The translations under genes were made by a program, and so were the position numbers. Below, in pieces: positions 1-11,711 of a DNA stretch of 64,000 bases. Origin of the DNA: Cupriavidus malaysiensis (lineage in GTDB: Bacteria > Pseudomonadota > Gammaproteobacteria > Burkholderiales > Burkholderiaceae); contig NZ_CP017754.1 of assembly GCF_001854325.1 (NCBI RefSeq), forward strand, positions 3,906,001-3,970,000, in the 5' to 3' direction. The notes under the pieces were generated by a model. That model saw nothing but the letters and a program-made list of their open reading frames with translations, was not told where the DNA came from and searched no databases. The number at the start of each line of letters is the position of its first letter. Positions within the stretch are counted from its first letter, which is position 1.

Positions 1-1
1 G

Positions 2-196
2 ACCTCCGCCGCCACCGTCACGCCGGCGCCGGAAGGCGGTGACCTGCTGGTGACCGTGACGCCGTCGACACACGCCAAGTGCGAGCGCTGCTGGCACTAC
101 CGCGAGGATGTCGGCGCCGATACGGCCCACCCCACACTGTGCGGCCGTTGCGTCAGCAACCTGTTCGGCGCCGGCGAACAACGGAGCCACGCCTGA
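2..196 (+). CDS. ileS: Isoleucyl-tRNA synthetase, C-terminal fragment (5' cut by window edge)
   Basis: Only the last 64 codons are present. The frame ends with the zinc-finger tail typical of bacterial class I IleRS: an AKCERCWHY motif followed about 17 residues later by LCGRCVSN, giving four cysteines that would bind one zinc ion. In the family this C-terminal finger is needed for aminoacylation of tRNA-Ile in the cytoplasm. The stop codon TGA (194-196) shares its last base with the ATG of lspA, the classic ileS-lspA junction, so the two are almost certainly co-transcribed and translationally coupled. The identity rests on the finger motif and on the neighbour. The catalytic HIGH and KMSKS parts lie outside the window. 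Confidence 0.9.
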   Translation, partial: TSAATVTPAPEGGDLLVTVTPSTHAKCERCWHYREDVGADTAHPTLCGRCVSNLFGAGEQRSHA

Positions 197-723
197 TGGC
201 CGCCGCGGGCACGCGCGCGGCGCGTTCGAGCAAGCGCCCGAGCAAGGCGGCAGGCACCACACCCTGGCTGTGGATGGCCTTCGCCCTGCTGGTGGTGATG
301 GCCGACCAGTTCCTCAAGCTGGTCATCGTGCGCAGCTTCGCCTACGGCGAATCGCGCCCGGTGACCGGCTTCTTCAACCTGGTACTGGTCTACAACAAGG
401 GCGCGGCCTTCAGCTTCCTGGCCGACGCCGGCGGCTGGCAGCGCTGGTTCTTCACCGGCCTGGGCGTCGTGGTCGGCCTGTTCATCATCTGGCTGCTGTA
501 CCGCCACACCGGCCAGCGGCTGTTCTGCCTGGCCGTGTCGCTGATTCTCGGCGGCGCCGTGGGCAACGTGGTGGACCGCGTGCTCTACGGCCATGTGGTC
601 GACTTCCTCGACTTCTACGCAGGCCGCTACCACTGGCCCGCCTTCAACCTCGCCGACTGCGCCATCACCGTCGGCGCGGCGCTGCTGATCGTCGACGAGC
701 TGCGTCGCGTGCGGCGCCAGTAA
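196..723 (+). CDS. lspA: Lipoprotein signal peptidase (signal peptidase II)
   Basis: This 175-residue inner-membrane aspartyl protease removes the signal peptide from diacylglyceryl-modified prolipoproteins. Four hydrophobic segments are visible (about 25-45, 83-101, 106-125 and 155-170). The family motifs are present: NKGAAFSF near 67-74, GNVVDR with the first catalytic Asp at 127, and FNLAD with the second at 154. The ATG at 196 overlaps the ileS stop and is preferred over upstream in-frame codons that would run back into ileS. The roughly 20-residue basic, Ser/Ala-rich N-terminus before the first helix is a little longer than in E. coli. Confidence in identity is very high. Confidence 0.97.
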   Translation: MAAAGTRAARSSKRPSKAAGTTPWLWMAFALLVVMADQFLKLVIVRSFAYGESRPVTGFFNLVLVYNKGAAFSFLADAGGWQRWFFTGLGVVVGLFIIWLLYRHTGQRLFCLAVSLILGGAVGNVVDRVLYGHVVDFLDFYAGRYHWPAFNLADCAITVGAALLIVDELRRVRRQ

Positions 724-730
724 GCGCATT

Positions 731-759
731 GCGGCCCCGGCAACGATGCCCGGGGCCGC
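731..759 (+). terminator. Hairpin after lspA, possible terminator
   Basis: A 10-bp perfect stem, GCGGCCCCGG with CCGGGGCCGC, closes a 9-nt loop just after the lspA stop. There is no T-tract, so it may be a weak or Rho-assisted terminator or only an mRNA-end stabiliser. Confidence 0.45.
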
Positions 760-791
760 GCTCTCCCGACTCCCCTTCCGCGCCGGCGCGT

Positions 792-818
792 CAGCCCCGG
801 CAGCCCCGGCAGTACCGG
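792..818. repeat. 9-bp tandem repeat, three copies
   Basis: CAGCCCCGG occurs twice head to tail (792-800, 801-809), followed by a third copy with two changes (CAGTACCGG, 810-818). It lies in the lspA-coaBC gap, upstream of a -10-like TATGAT at 830-835 that may belong to coaBC. Confidence 0.6.
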
Positions 819-891
819 CGGCAAGCCGGTATGATGCGGGGTGCCCGGCGCCGCACGCCTGCGGCCATCTTCCCTTTTCCGAGAGCCCACC

Positions 892-2100
892 ATGGATTTG
901 CACGGCAAGCACATCGTTCTAGGCCTGACCGGCGGCATCGCCTGCTACAAGTCGGCCGAACTGGTCCGCCTGCTCACCAAGGCCGGGGCCACCGTGCAAG
1001 TGGCCATGACCGAGGCGGCAACGCATTTCATCACCCCGGTCACGATGCAGGCGCTGTCGGGACGCCCGGTCTTCCGGTCGCAGTGGGATGACCGCGTCGG
1101 CAACAACATGGCCCATATCGACCTCTCGCGGGAAGCCGATGCCATCGTCATCGCGCCCGCCTCCACCGATTTCATGGCGCGCCTGGCCAACGGCCTGTGC
1201 GACGACCTGCTCAGCACGCTGTGCATCGCGCGCGACTGCCCGCTGCTGGTGGCGCCGGCCATGAACCGGCAGATGTGGGCCGCGCCGGCCACCCAGCGCA
1301 ACGTCGCGCAATTGCGCGCGGACGGCGTCACGGTGCTCGGCCCGGGCAGCGGCGACCAGGCCTGCGGCGAGGTCGGCGATGGCCGCATGCTGGAACCCGA
1401 GGAACTGCTCGAGGACATCGTCGCTTTCTTCCAACCCAAGGTGCTGGCCGGGCGGCGCGTGCTGATCACCGCCGGCCCCACCTTCGAGGCTATCGACCCG
1501 GTTCGCGGCATCACCAACCGCTCGTCCGGCAAGATGGGCTTCGCCATTGCGCGCGCGGCGCGCGAGGCGGGTGCCGAGGTGCACTTGGTGGCCGGCCCGA
1601 CCGCGCTGCCGACGCCGCGCGGGGTGGCGCGCTCGGATGTGCAGAGCGCGCGCCAGATGCACGATGCCGTGCTGGCCGGGCTGCACGGCAGCGACGTTTT
1701 CATCGCGGTGGCGGCCGTGGCCGACTGGCGGCCCGCGCAGGTCGCCGCGCAGAAGCTGAAGAAAGCCAACGACACCGACACGCCGACACTGGAATTCGTG
1801 CAGAACCCGGACATTCTCGCCGCCGTCGCCGCGCGGCCCGACGCGCCCTACTGCGTGGGCTTCGCCGCCGAGAGCGAGAACCTGGAAACCTACGGCGAGC
1901 AGAAGCGCCAGCGCAAGCGCGTGCCCCTGCTGGTCGGCAATATCGGCCATCACACCTTCGGCCTGGACGACAACGAGATCGTGCTGTTCGACGCACAAGG
2001 CATGACGCGCCTGCCGCGCGCGGACAAGCTGACGCTGGCACGCCTGCTGGTGGCCGCCATCGCCCAGCGCCTGCCCGCCGGCACCGGAGCGGCATCGTGA
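892..2100 (+). CDS. coaBC: Bifunctional phosphopantothenoylcysteine decarboxylase / phosphopantothenate-cysteine ligase
   Basis: This 402-residue protein carries out two consecutive steps of coenzyme A synthesis: condensing 4'-phosphopantothenate with cysteine (CoaB), then FMN-dependent decarboxylation to 4'-phosphopantetheine (CoaC). The N-terminal flavoprotein half has the active-site His in MAHIDLS (H75), the substrate clamp PAMN (122-125) and the reactive Cys in GDQACGE (C158). The CoaB half begins near residue 188 with RRVLITAGPT and contains TNRSSGKMG. The ATG at 892 matches the family N-terminus; an open frame starting 17 codons upstream has no homology signal. The stop overlaps a GTG in GTGA (2097-2100), suggesting coupling to the next gene. 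Confidence 0.97.
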   Translation: MDLHGKHIVLGLTGGIACYKSAELVRLLTKAGATVQVAMTEAATHFITPVTMQALSGRPVFRSQWDDRVGNNMAHIDLSREADAIVIAPASTDFMARLANGLCDDLLSTLCIARDCPLLVAPAMNRQMWAAPATQRNVAQLRADGVTVLGPGSGDQACGEVGDGRMLEPEELLEDIVAFFQPKVLAGRRVLITAGPTFEAIDPVRGITNRSSGKMGFAIARAAREAGAEVHLVAGPTALPTPRGVARSDVQSARQMHDAVLAGLHGSDVFIAVAAVADWRPAQVAAQKLKKANDTDTPTLEFVQNPDILAAVAARPDAPYCVGFAAESENLETYGEQKRQRKRVPLLVGNIGHHTFGLDDNEIVLFDAQGMTRLPRADKLTLARLLVAAIAQRLPAGTGAAS

Positions 2101-3143
2101 GCGCCGCGCCCGTCGGCGACGCCCCGCGGCGCCCCGCCATGCGGCTCTCCGTGCTCGACCAGAGCCCGGTCATCGCCGGGCACAGCGCGCGCGATGCGCT
2201 GGCTGCCACCATCGAACTGGCCCAGGCCGCCGACGCGCTCGGCTACACCCGCTACTGGTGCGCCGAGCACCACGGGCTGCATGGCGTCTGCAATCCGGCG
2301 CCGGAGGTGATGCTGGCCCGGCTGGGCAGCGTGACCCGGCGCATCCGGCTCGGCTCCGGCGGCGTGATGCTGCCCTACTACAGCCCGTTCAAGGTGGCCG
2401 AGCAGTTCCGCATGCTGGAAGCCTTGTTCCCCGGACGCATCGACCTCGGCGTAGGCCGCGCACCCGGCGGCGACATGCGCACGGCCCAGGCCGTGGCCAT
2501 GGGCGACTACGACCGCGGCGCGCAGTTTGCCGAACAGGTGCGCGACCTGTGCTGGCTGCTCGCCGGAGAAGTCCCGCCGGACCACCTGGCCGAGGGCGTG
2601 CTGCTGCAGCCGCAGATCGACACCCGCCCGGAGATCTGGGTGCTGGGCTCGAGCGACTACGGCGGTGCGCTGGCGGCGCAACTCGGCGTGCGCTTTGCCT
2701 TCGCCCACTTCATCAACGCGCACGGCGGCCATGCGGTCGCCCGCCATTACCGCGACCATTTCACGCCGGGTTACGAGACGCAGCCCTACAGCGCTACCGC
2801 GGTCTTCGTCATCTGCGCGGACACCGGGGCCGAGGCAGCCGCACTGGAACGCGCCGTCGACCTGCGCCGGCTGCAGATGGCCTACGGTGTCAACGCTCCC
2901 ATCCCCTCGCTGGCCCAGGCGGCCGGCCATGAGCCCACCGAGCGCGACCGCCTGATCATCGCGCGCGAGCGGCCGCGCACGATCTGCGGCACGCCGGAAC
3001 AGGTCAGCGAGCGGATGCTGGCGCTGCGCGAGCAGTTCGCGGCCGATGAGCTTGTCGTGCTGAGCGTGGCTGCCAGCTATGCGGCGCGGCTGCGCACCTA
3101 CGAGTTGCTGGCACAGGCCTTTGCACTGCAGGACGGCGCCTGA
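2097..3143 (+). CDS. LLM-class flavin-dependent oxidoreductase (YhbW-type luciferase-like monooxygenase)
   Basis: The product resembles bacterial luciferase-like monooxygenases of the YhbW subgroup. Diagnostic stretches are RYWCAEHHG, RIRLGSGGVMLP, FPGRIDLGVGRAPG and the late VLGSSDYGG. Members use reduced FMN (F420 in some relatives) on mostly unknown substrates, so no specific reaction can be given. The start is uncertain. GTG 2097 overlaps the coaBC stop and has GGAG at 2086-2089 with 7-nt spacing, giving 348 residues. ATG 2139 would give 334, starts exactly at the conserved MRLSVLDQSPV and matches the usual family length, but has no clear ribosome-binding site. Overlap with coaBC suggests co-translation. 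Confidence 0.88.
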   Translation: MSAAPVGDAPRRPAMRLSVLDQSPVIAGHSARDALAATIELAQAADALGYTRYWCAEHHGLHGVCNPAPEVMLARLGSVTRRIRLGSGGVMLPYYSPFKVAEQFRMLEALFPGRIDLGVGRAPGGDMRTAQAVAMGDYDRGAQFAEQVRDLCWLLAGEVPPDHLAEGVLLQPQIDTRPEIWVLGSSDYGGALAAQLGVRFAFAHFINAHGGHAVARHYRDHFTPGYETQPYSATAVFVICADTGAEAAALERAVDLRRLQMAYGVNAPIPSLAQAAGHEPTERDRLIIARERPRTICGTPEQVSERMLALREQFAADELVVLSVAASYAARLRTYELLAQAFALQDGA

Positions 3144-3328
3144 GCGCCCCGGCGGCCGCCTACTCTTCCCTCGCTCGGCTATCATCACGGCTCGCCGGCG
3201 GCGGGCCGTGCGCCCGCCCCCGCGGCCCCGGGCGACTCGCGCTTCGTGCCGGCCATGTTCCAATCCGCTGCCATTGCGCGGCCTGCCCGTCTTCTGCCCT
3301 ACACCTTCCGCCCTACCGATTCTCTGCC

Positions 3329-3823
3329 ATGACCGCTGAACTGAACCCGCCCGTCGAAATCAAGGTATTGGACGCTCGTCTGCACGAATGGGGCCTGCCG
3401 GCCTACCAGAGCGAGATGGCTGCCGCCATCGACCTGCACGCCTGCCTGGATGCACCGCTCGCGATCGAAGCCGGCACGCCTGCCGTGCTGGTACCGGCTG
3501 GCTTCGCCGTGCACATGGGCAATCCCTACATGGCTGCCACCATCGTGCCGCGCTCGGGTCTGGGCCATAAGAAGGGCCTGGTGCTGGGCAATTCGATCGG
3601 CGTGATCGATGCCGACTACCAGGGCCAGATCATGGTCAGCGTGTGGAACCGCAATGCCCCCGGCACCGAGCCGATCGTGATCCAGCCGGGCGAGCGCATC
3701 GCCCAGATGATGTTCGTGCCGGTACTGCGCCCGGTCTTCTCCACGGTGGAAACCTTCTCGGCCGATACCGAGCGCGGCAGCGGCGGATTCGGCTCCACCG
3801 GCGTGCACCACAAGGGAGCATAA
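3329..3823 (+). CDS. dut: Deoxyuridine 5'-triphosphate nucleotidohydrolase (dUTPase)
   Basis: This 164-residue trimeric dUTPase hydrolyses dUTP to dUMP and pyrophosphate, keeping uracil out of DNA and feeding thymidylate synthesis. All five family motifs are in order: AAIDLHA (32-38), PRSGLGHKKG (74-83), GVIDADYQGQ with the uracil-pocket Asp (91-100), GERIAQ (121-126) and the flexible C-terminal P-loop-like RGSGGFGSTG (149-158). Length is slightly above the E. coli enzyme because of a short N-terminal extension. It follows the coaBC pair, as dut often follows coaBC in proteobacteria, with the LLM oxidoreductase inserted between them. Confidence 0.98.
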   Translation: MTAELNPPVEIKVLDARLHEWGLPAYQSEMAAAIDLHACLDAPLAIEAGTPAVLVPAGFAVHMGNPYMAATIVPRSGLGHKKGLVLGNSIGVIDADYQGQIMVSVWNRNAPGTEPIVIQPGERIAQMMFVPVLRPVFSTVETFSADTERGSGGFGSTGVHHKGA

Positions 3824-3832
3824 GCCCGGGCG

Positions 3833-3863
3833 CCTGAGCCGGCGCCGGGGGCGCCGGCTCAGG
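3833..3863. terminator. Bidirectional hairpin between convergent dut and glyoxalase-like gene
   Basis: A 14-bp perfect stem (3833-3846 with 3850-3863, arm beginning CCTGAGCCGG) has a GGG loop. It sits between the dut stop and the stop of the minus-strand gene, whose last codon lies inside the right arm. There is no T-tract on either side. The position and very stable stem suggest a shared terminator for the convergent genes. Confidence 0.65.
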
Positions 3864-4710
3864 TGGCCTGTTCGAACAGCAGCGCCACCCCGCCGGCCTG
3901 GCTGGCCGGCACCAGGCTCTCGTGCGACCCGAGTTCGGCAGCCTGCACGCCGGCCTCGCGCCACAGGGCACGCGCGGCAGCCAGGTCGGCGGTACGCAGG
4001 CGGATCGCCGCGTAGCCCGGCACGCAGCGCTGGACATGCACCGTACCGGTCGCGGAGGCCAGTGCCTGCGGCGTGCTGATCACCAGCGTCGCGCCGCAGA
4101 TGGCCAGGCTGCACACATGCTCGCTGAGCTCCGTCAGCTCCGCGCCGGTCAGTTCGGCATAGGCCCGCCCGGTCGCCTCGACCAGCGCAGGCGCCACCAC
4201 CAGGAACATGGCACCAATAGCGCGCGCCCCGTTGGCGTGTGCCATCCATTCGGGCCGCCACAGCAGTTCGGGGGTACGGTGCTCGCAGGCGAAATAGCGC
4301 GCGCCGGGCGCGTCGTCGATGGCCATCACGCGGAAGGTGGCCGGCTGCTCGCTGCCATCCTCCAGCCGCACCGGGCGCGAGAACTCGATCGGATCGGAGG
4401 TGTGCCATCCTTCGGCCCGCAGCGCCGCAGCCGTGCCGAAAGCATCGCGGCTCTTGCACGACATGGCGGCACAGCCCCCGCCCGCAGCCTGGGCATCCCA
4501 ATAGTAGCGCCGGCTGGGGGTGGGTTCGGTCACGTGCAGCAGCTCCAGATAGTCCTGCTCCAGCATGGCGCAGTGATTCTGCGAGCCGAGCGTATGGAAG
4601 CCGCGCGGCGTCAGCGTGAAACCGAGCCTGCGCCAGGACTGCGCCGCGGCGTCGAGATCGGGACAGACCACCACGGCGTGGTCGAAGGGTTCCGCACTGC
4701 GAGTTGCCAT
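3859..4710 (-). CDS. VOC / glyoxalase-like domain protein (Glyoxalase_3 type)
   Basis: The product has 283 residues from the ATG at 4710. It begins with a vicinal-oxygen-chelate fold, FDHAVVVCPDLDAAAQSWRR near the N-terminus, followed by GSQNHCAML and DYLELL, typical of the Glyoxalase_3-like family. A second, more divergent module follows, so the whole may be a tandem VOC protein. Substrate is unknown and the usual metal ligands cannot be assigned with confidence. It lies 28 bp downstream of the Bug binding-protein gene on the same strand and is probably co-transcribed with it, which would suggest a role in breakdown of an imported organic acid. That role is inference from context only. Confidence 0.8.
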   Translation of the reverse strand: MATRSAEPFDHAVVVCPDLDAAAQSWRRLGFTLTPRGFHTLGSQNHCAMLEQDYLELLHVTEPTPSRRYYWDAQAAGGGCAAMSCKSRDAFGTAAALRAEGWHTSDPIEFSRPVRLEDGSEQPATFRVMAIDDAPGARYFACEHRTPELLWRPEWMAHANGARAIGAMFLVVAPALVEATGRAYAELTGAELTELSEHVCSLAICGATLVISTPQALASATGTVHVQRCVPGYAAIRLRTADLAAARALWREAGVQAAELGSHESLVPASQAGGVALLFEQAT

Positions 4711-4738
4711 GTCGATACCGTCTCCTCGCCCAGTGAGC

Positions 4739-5755
4739 TCAATCGAAGCGGATGTTGGCCTTGCGGGCGACGGCCAGCCATTTGTCGTGCTCGCGGCGCA
4801 CCAGGCGCTCGAGTTCTGCCGGACTGCCCGCCACGATCTCGAAGCCCTGCTGGCCCAAGGCCTCCTGCGCCCGCGGCTGGCGCAGCGCGCCGGCCAGTGC
4901 CGCCTGCAGACGGGCCACGGCAGGCGCGGCCATGCCAGCCGGGCCGAACACGCCGATCCAGGAGTAGGCCTCGAAGCCACGAAAGCCCTGCTCGGCCACT
5001 GTAGTCACCTGCGCCAGCTCACGCAGGCGGGTGCTGCCGGTGACGCCCAGCACTTTGATGGTCTTGGCGGCAATATGGGCTTGCACGGCCGCATAGCTGC
5101 TGAAGAACAGGTCGACTTCGTTCGCCAGCACCGCCTGAACCGCGGGTCCCCCTCCCTTGTAGGGCACATGCAGGAAGCGCACCCCCGCCTCTGTCGCCAG
5201 TGCCTCGGCCGCCAGCTGGTTCAGGCTGCCGACGCCGGACGAGGCATAACGCACCGCACCCGGTTCCGCGCGGGCCAGCGCCACCAGCTCCCGCACATTG
5301 GCGGCCGGCAGCGACGGATGGGCGGCAATCACCAGGGGGAAGCGCACCAGTTGCGAGATGGGGGTGAAATCGCGGAAGGTGTCGTAGGGCAGGCGCTTGT
5401 AGGCAAAGGGATTGATGGCGTGCGTATCGAAAGCCATCAGCAGGGTGTTTCCGTCCGGCCGGGCCCGGGCCACCAGGCTAGAGGCGATCAGCCCGCCCGC
5501 GCCAGGCTTGTTGTCGATCACCACGACCTGCCCGAGCGCATTCTTCAAACCCGGCTGCAGTTGCCGCGCGACAATGTCGACGCTCCCGCCGGGAGGAAAC
5601 GGCAGCACCAGCGTGATCGGCCGGCCGTTGCCGGCCCCTGCCTCGCCAACGCCTGAGACGGGGCCCGCCAGGGTCGGCGGCAGGAACGGCAGCGTACCCA
5701 GCGGCAGCGATTTGAGCAGCAGGCGGCGCACCTGCCGGCGGTCGTGACTGGACAT
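4739..5755 (-). CDS. Bug-family tripartite tricarboxylate transporter substrate-binding protein
   Basis: This 338-residue periplasmic binding protein of the Bug (TctC) family is expanded in Burkholderiales. The N-terminus has a basic stretch and hydrophobic core (RRQVRRLLLKSLPLGTLPF) consistent with an export signal; the double arginines leave Tat export possible. Mature-protein hallmarks include PITLVLPFPPGGSVDIVAR, VVIDNKPGAGG, YASSGVGS, the VPYKGGGPAVQ loop and DLFFSSYAAVQ. Family members bind carboxylates such as citrate, or nicotinate and similar aromatic acids. The specific ligand cannot be read from sequence. No TctA or TctB membrane gene is adjacent, which is common for orphan Bug genes. 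Confidence 0.93.
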   Translation of the reverse strand: MSSHDRRQVRRLLLKSLPLGTLPFLPPTLAGPVSGVGEAGAGNGRPITLVLPFPPGGSVDIVARQLQPGLKNALGQVVVIDNKPGAGGLIASSLVARARPDGNTLLMAFDTHAINPFAYKRLPYDTFRDFTPISQLVRFPLVIAAHPSLPAANVRELVALARAEPGAVRYASSGVGSLNQLAAEALATEAGVRFLHVPYKGGGPAVQAVLANEVDLFFSSYAAVQAHIAAKTIKVLGVTGSTRLRELAQVTTVAEQGFRGFEAYSWIGVFGPAGMAAPAVARLQAALAGALRQPRAQEALGQQGFEIVAGSPAELERLVRREHDKWLAVARKANIRFD

Positions 5756-5794
5756 CGGTGACTCGTGCTAGGAGCGGACGGCGGAGCCGGCGCG

Positions 5795-5824
5795 AAAAAG
5801 CAGGGGCGGCATCACTGCCGCCCC
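5795..5824 (-). terminator. Rho-independent terminator of clpA
   Basis: On the minus strand a perfect 9-bp stem, GGGGCGGCA with TGCCGCCCC and a 4-nt loop, is followed a few bases later by TTTTT. It lies about 85 bp past the clpA stop and ends the clpS-clpA transcript. Confidence 0.8.
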
Positions 5825-5907
5825 ATGTCTCGCCCGAGAATACCACGACTTGCGGGCCACCGGCGCTGAATGCGGCACTTTTGGTGCCCTGGCCGGCCGG
5901 AAGAAGC

Positions 5908-8201
<2,294 letters not shown>

Positions 8202-8205
<4 letters not shown>

Positions 8206-8528
8206 GCTTCCTCCATCACACACTGCAGGGGGTGGCCCGCCTGCCGCGCGTGGGTTGACACCAGCTCGACCTTCGTCGCCGCGATATCCCTGGTATAGAT
8301 ACCGCAGACGCCTTTCCCTTCCCGATGCACCGTGAGCATGATCTGCGTCGCCGTTTCTCGGTCCCTGCTGAAATATTGTTGCAGGATCATGACGACAAAC
8401 TCCATCGGAGTGTAGTCGTCGTTCAGAAGCACCACCTTGTACATGGCGGGCGGTTTGAGCGCCTGCTCTTTCCGCTCCAGTACAGTGTCCGCTCCGCGTT
8501 GTGGGACATTCGCCAGCCTCGTAGCCAT
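8202..8528 (-). CDS. clpS: ClpA adaptor protein ClpS
   Basis: This 108-residue adaptor binds N-degron residues (Leu, Phe, Tyr, Trp) and delivers such substrates to ClpAP. The core [17 protein letters not shown] contains the family's LLNDDYTPM signature that lines the N-degron pocket, followed by [16 protein letters not shown]. The N-terminal extension of about 25 residues, [12 protein letters not shown] onward, is flexible in the family. Its stop overlaps the clpA ATG by four bases. The gene diverges from the cold-shock gene across a 462-bp gap. Confidence 0.97.
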
Positions 8529-8990
8529 GGCTTTATTCTAACCCTTACTCACAACTCTGCAATTTGGGGAGAAGCACCGGGATTCAAGGGCCGCCCGGAC
8601 AAAAGGCAGCCGGCCACACACCGCCTGCCGCGACCGGCACGCCCCGGGGCCGCCGCGCAGGCGCGACGCCGTTCCATTCCTGCCACACCCGCTCAGGAGT
8701 GGGGATTCTGCCAGCTTGACAGTGCGAAACTTTGACCGAAGAATCAAAAGTGCATCCTTGTCTGGTTCAACGAGCCAAACGATCCATCCGGACGAGGAGC
8801 TTGGTGGGCAGGGAGGCCCATCGACCCCGATCCCTCGGGAACGACCGTCACGCTTCACGCAAGGTCCGAGCCGTCGCCACCGGCCGCGCCCGTCCCGGGC
8901 CGCTGCCTTGGCCGGAGCGGGCGTGCGGGCGCCGTGCGGCCGCTCAACAGGCTTCCCCGCTTGATATCTGTTTCTTTGTTGGGGGAGTTT
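8529..8990. other. 462-bp gene-free region between clpS and the cold-shock gene
   Basis: No convincing open frame lies here. It should hold the clpS promoter (an AT-rich stretch at 8529-8560) and the promoter and long leader of the cold-shock gene. A TTGACA box at 8716-8721 and a ribosome-binding site GGGGGA at 8981-8986 are the clearest signals. From about 8750 to 8990 the sequence would be transcribed but untranslated if that promoter is used, which fits the long structured leaders of cspA-type mRNAs. Confidence 0.6.
8716..8744 (+). promoter_or_regulatory. Candidate sigma-70 promoter for the cold-shock gene
   Basis: A perfect -35 TTGACA (8716-8721) is followed after 17 bp by AAGAAT (8739-8744), a 4/6 match to the -10. 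Transcription from here gives a leader of roughly 240 nt before the ATG at 8991. Confidence 0.5.
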
Positions 8991-9197
8991 ATGGCAAGCG
9001 GTATCGTCAAATGGTTCAACGACGCCAAGGGTTTCGGGTTCATCAAGCCCGACGATGGTGAAGAAGAGCTGTTTGCGCATTTCTCGGCGATCCAGATGAA
9101 TGGCTTCAAGACCCTGAAGGAAGGCCAGCGCGTCTCCTTCGAGATCGTGCAAGGCCCCAAGGGCAAGCAGGCCACCAACATCCAGGACGCGTCCTGA
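8991..9197 (+). CDS. CspA-family cold-shock / RNA chaperone protein
   Basis: This 68-residue single cold-shock domain opens with the conserved [21 protein letters not shown]1 is KGFGFI; RNP2 is the slightly divergent LFAHFS in place of the usual VFVHFS. Members bind single-stranded RNA/DNA, melt secondary structure and act in cold or general stress. The ATG at 8991 is chosen because it begins the domain and has GGGGGA five bases upstream. The long upstream leader and a strong downstream terminator make this a monocistronic unit. Confidence 0.96.
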   Translation: MASGIVKWFNDAKGFGFIKPDDGEEELFAHFSAIQMNGFKTLKEGQRVSFEIVQGPKGKQATNIQDAS

Positions 9198-9363
9198 GGG
9201 CGCCGGCCGTACCCGCCCGACAGAGCGCGAGACGGCCCAAGGAAATGCGGTACCCCCGGAACGGGAAACGCCGGGAGGCGACAGGCAGGCCCGCACCGCG
9301 ATACGCGGCCGGCAGCCCCGACCTCCCAGCGAACATCGGCGGTACGCTGCCGCATCCGACAAG

Positions 9364-9392
9364 AAAGCCCGGCCCGAGCGGCCGGCTTTTTT
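9364..9392 (+). terminator. Rho-independent terminator after the cold-shock gene
   Basis: The stem AAAGCC-GGCC with GGCCGGCTTT (one bulged C on the left, 5-nt loop) runs into six Ts (9387-9392). It lies about 170 bp past the csp stop and could also receive antisense readthrough from icd. Confidence 0.8.
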
Positions 9393-9450
9393 ATTTGCCG
9401 GATCTGGCCCGGCAGGGGCCGCAGCGGTACTGCGGCCAGCCCTGTCCCCC

Positions 9451-10701
<1,251 letters not shown>

Positions 10702-10848
10702 GACGTCTCCAGTGCGGAACGGGGTTGTAACGGCCGCCGTCGCTTGCGTGAGCGGACAGCGAGATAGGGACACAGCAGGAGATTGTAGCGGGCGAACGTG
10801 TCTTGCATCCGCCACATCGCCGTGCCCCGATCGGTGATCGCGCCGAAA

Positions 10849-10862
10849 GTCTTATATAAGAC
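10849..10862. promoter_or_regulatory. Perfect AT-rich palindrome GTCTTATATAAGAC upstream of icd
   Basis: A 14-bp perfect palindrome is followed by a partial second copy (ATAAGAC at 10864-10870) in the icd-pseudouridine synthase divergent gap. On the minus strand TTTAAA and TATAAG could form a promoter of about 17-bp spacing, the latter inside the palindrome. The inner 12 bases, TCTTATATAAGA, recur at 16957-16968. A shared transcription-factor operator is the likely explanation. Confidence 0.65.
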
Positions 10863-10959
10863 ATAAGACTATATTTAAATTATGCAGCAATTTCCCGGCA
10901 GCCGCCATGGCCCGCCGACAGTGTCCGCGTGCATCGAGCCTCGGGCATACTTCGGCCCC

Positions 10960-11586
10960 ATGACCTTGCTCGCCCTCAACAAGCCGTACAACACCATGAG
11001 CCAGTTCTCGCCGCACCCGACGCGGCCGACGCTGGCCGAATGCGTGGCCGTGCCCGGCGTCTACCCGGCCGGCCGGCTCGACGCCGACAGCGAAGGCCTG
11101 CTGCTGCTGACCGACGACGGTGCCTTGCAGGCCCGCATCGCCGACCCGCAGCACAAGCTCGTCAAGACCTATCTGGCGCAAGTGGAAGGCGTGCCCGACG
11201 AGGCCGCCCTGCAAGCACTGCGCGCAGGCCTCGACCTCGGCGACTTCCGCACGCTGCCGGCGCAGGCGCGCCTGGTGGATACGCCAGACACCCTGTGGCC
11301 GCGCGATCCGCCCATCCGCTACCGCGCCGCCATCCCCACCACCTGGGTAGAACTGCGTATCCGCGAAGGCAAGAACCGCCAGGTGCGACGGATGACCGCA
11401 GCCGTCGGACACCCGACGCTGCGCCTGGTACGCACGGCGATCGGTGGCCTCGACCTGTTCACGCTCGGGCTGATGCCTGGCGAATGGCGGGAAATCACAC
11501 CGGCTCTGCTCGGCCTGTCCGGCCCCGCCAGCCCCGGGCGACAGGCTCGCGCGCCGGTGGTGAGGCGCAAGGGTTACAAACGCTAA
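10960..11586 (+). CDS. rluE: rRNA pseudouridine synthase, RluE-like
   Basis: This 208-residue RsuA/RluB-RluE family pseudouridine synthase starts at MTLLALNKPYNTM with no S4 domain, which fits RluE (23S rRNA U2457). The catalytic Asp is D41 in AGRLDADSEGLLLL, followed by KTYLAQVEG and the C-terminal EGKNRQVRRMTAAVGHPTLRLVR. The ATG at 10960 is preferred over a frame beginning 26 codons upstream, which lacks family similarity and would overlap the icd control region. The C-terminus is basic (VVRRKGYKR). The modified uridine is inferred from domain architecture. Confidence 0.9.
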   Translation: MTLLALNKPYNTMSQFSPHPTRPTLAECVAVPGVYPAGRLDADSEGLLLLTDDGALQARIADPQHKLVKTYLAQVEGVPDEAALQALRAGLDLGDFRTLPAQARLVDTPDTLWPRDPPIRYRAAIPTTWVELRIREGKNRQVRRMTAAVGHPTLRLVRTAIGGLDLFTLGLMPGEWREITPALLGLSGPASPGRQARAPVVRRKGYKR

Positions 11587-11711
11587 CAAATGCCGGAAAG
11601 ATTCCTGTCTCTCTCGCGTCAACCGATCGCGTGGTGGCCCCGTTGTTGATCGTGACACGTCCAATTACGCGTCATCACTTCCGAATGCGTTCAAATTTCG
11701 AGGGAATCGCA

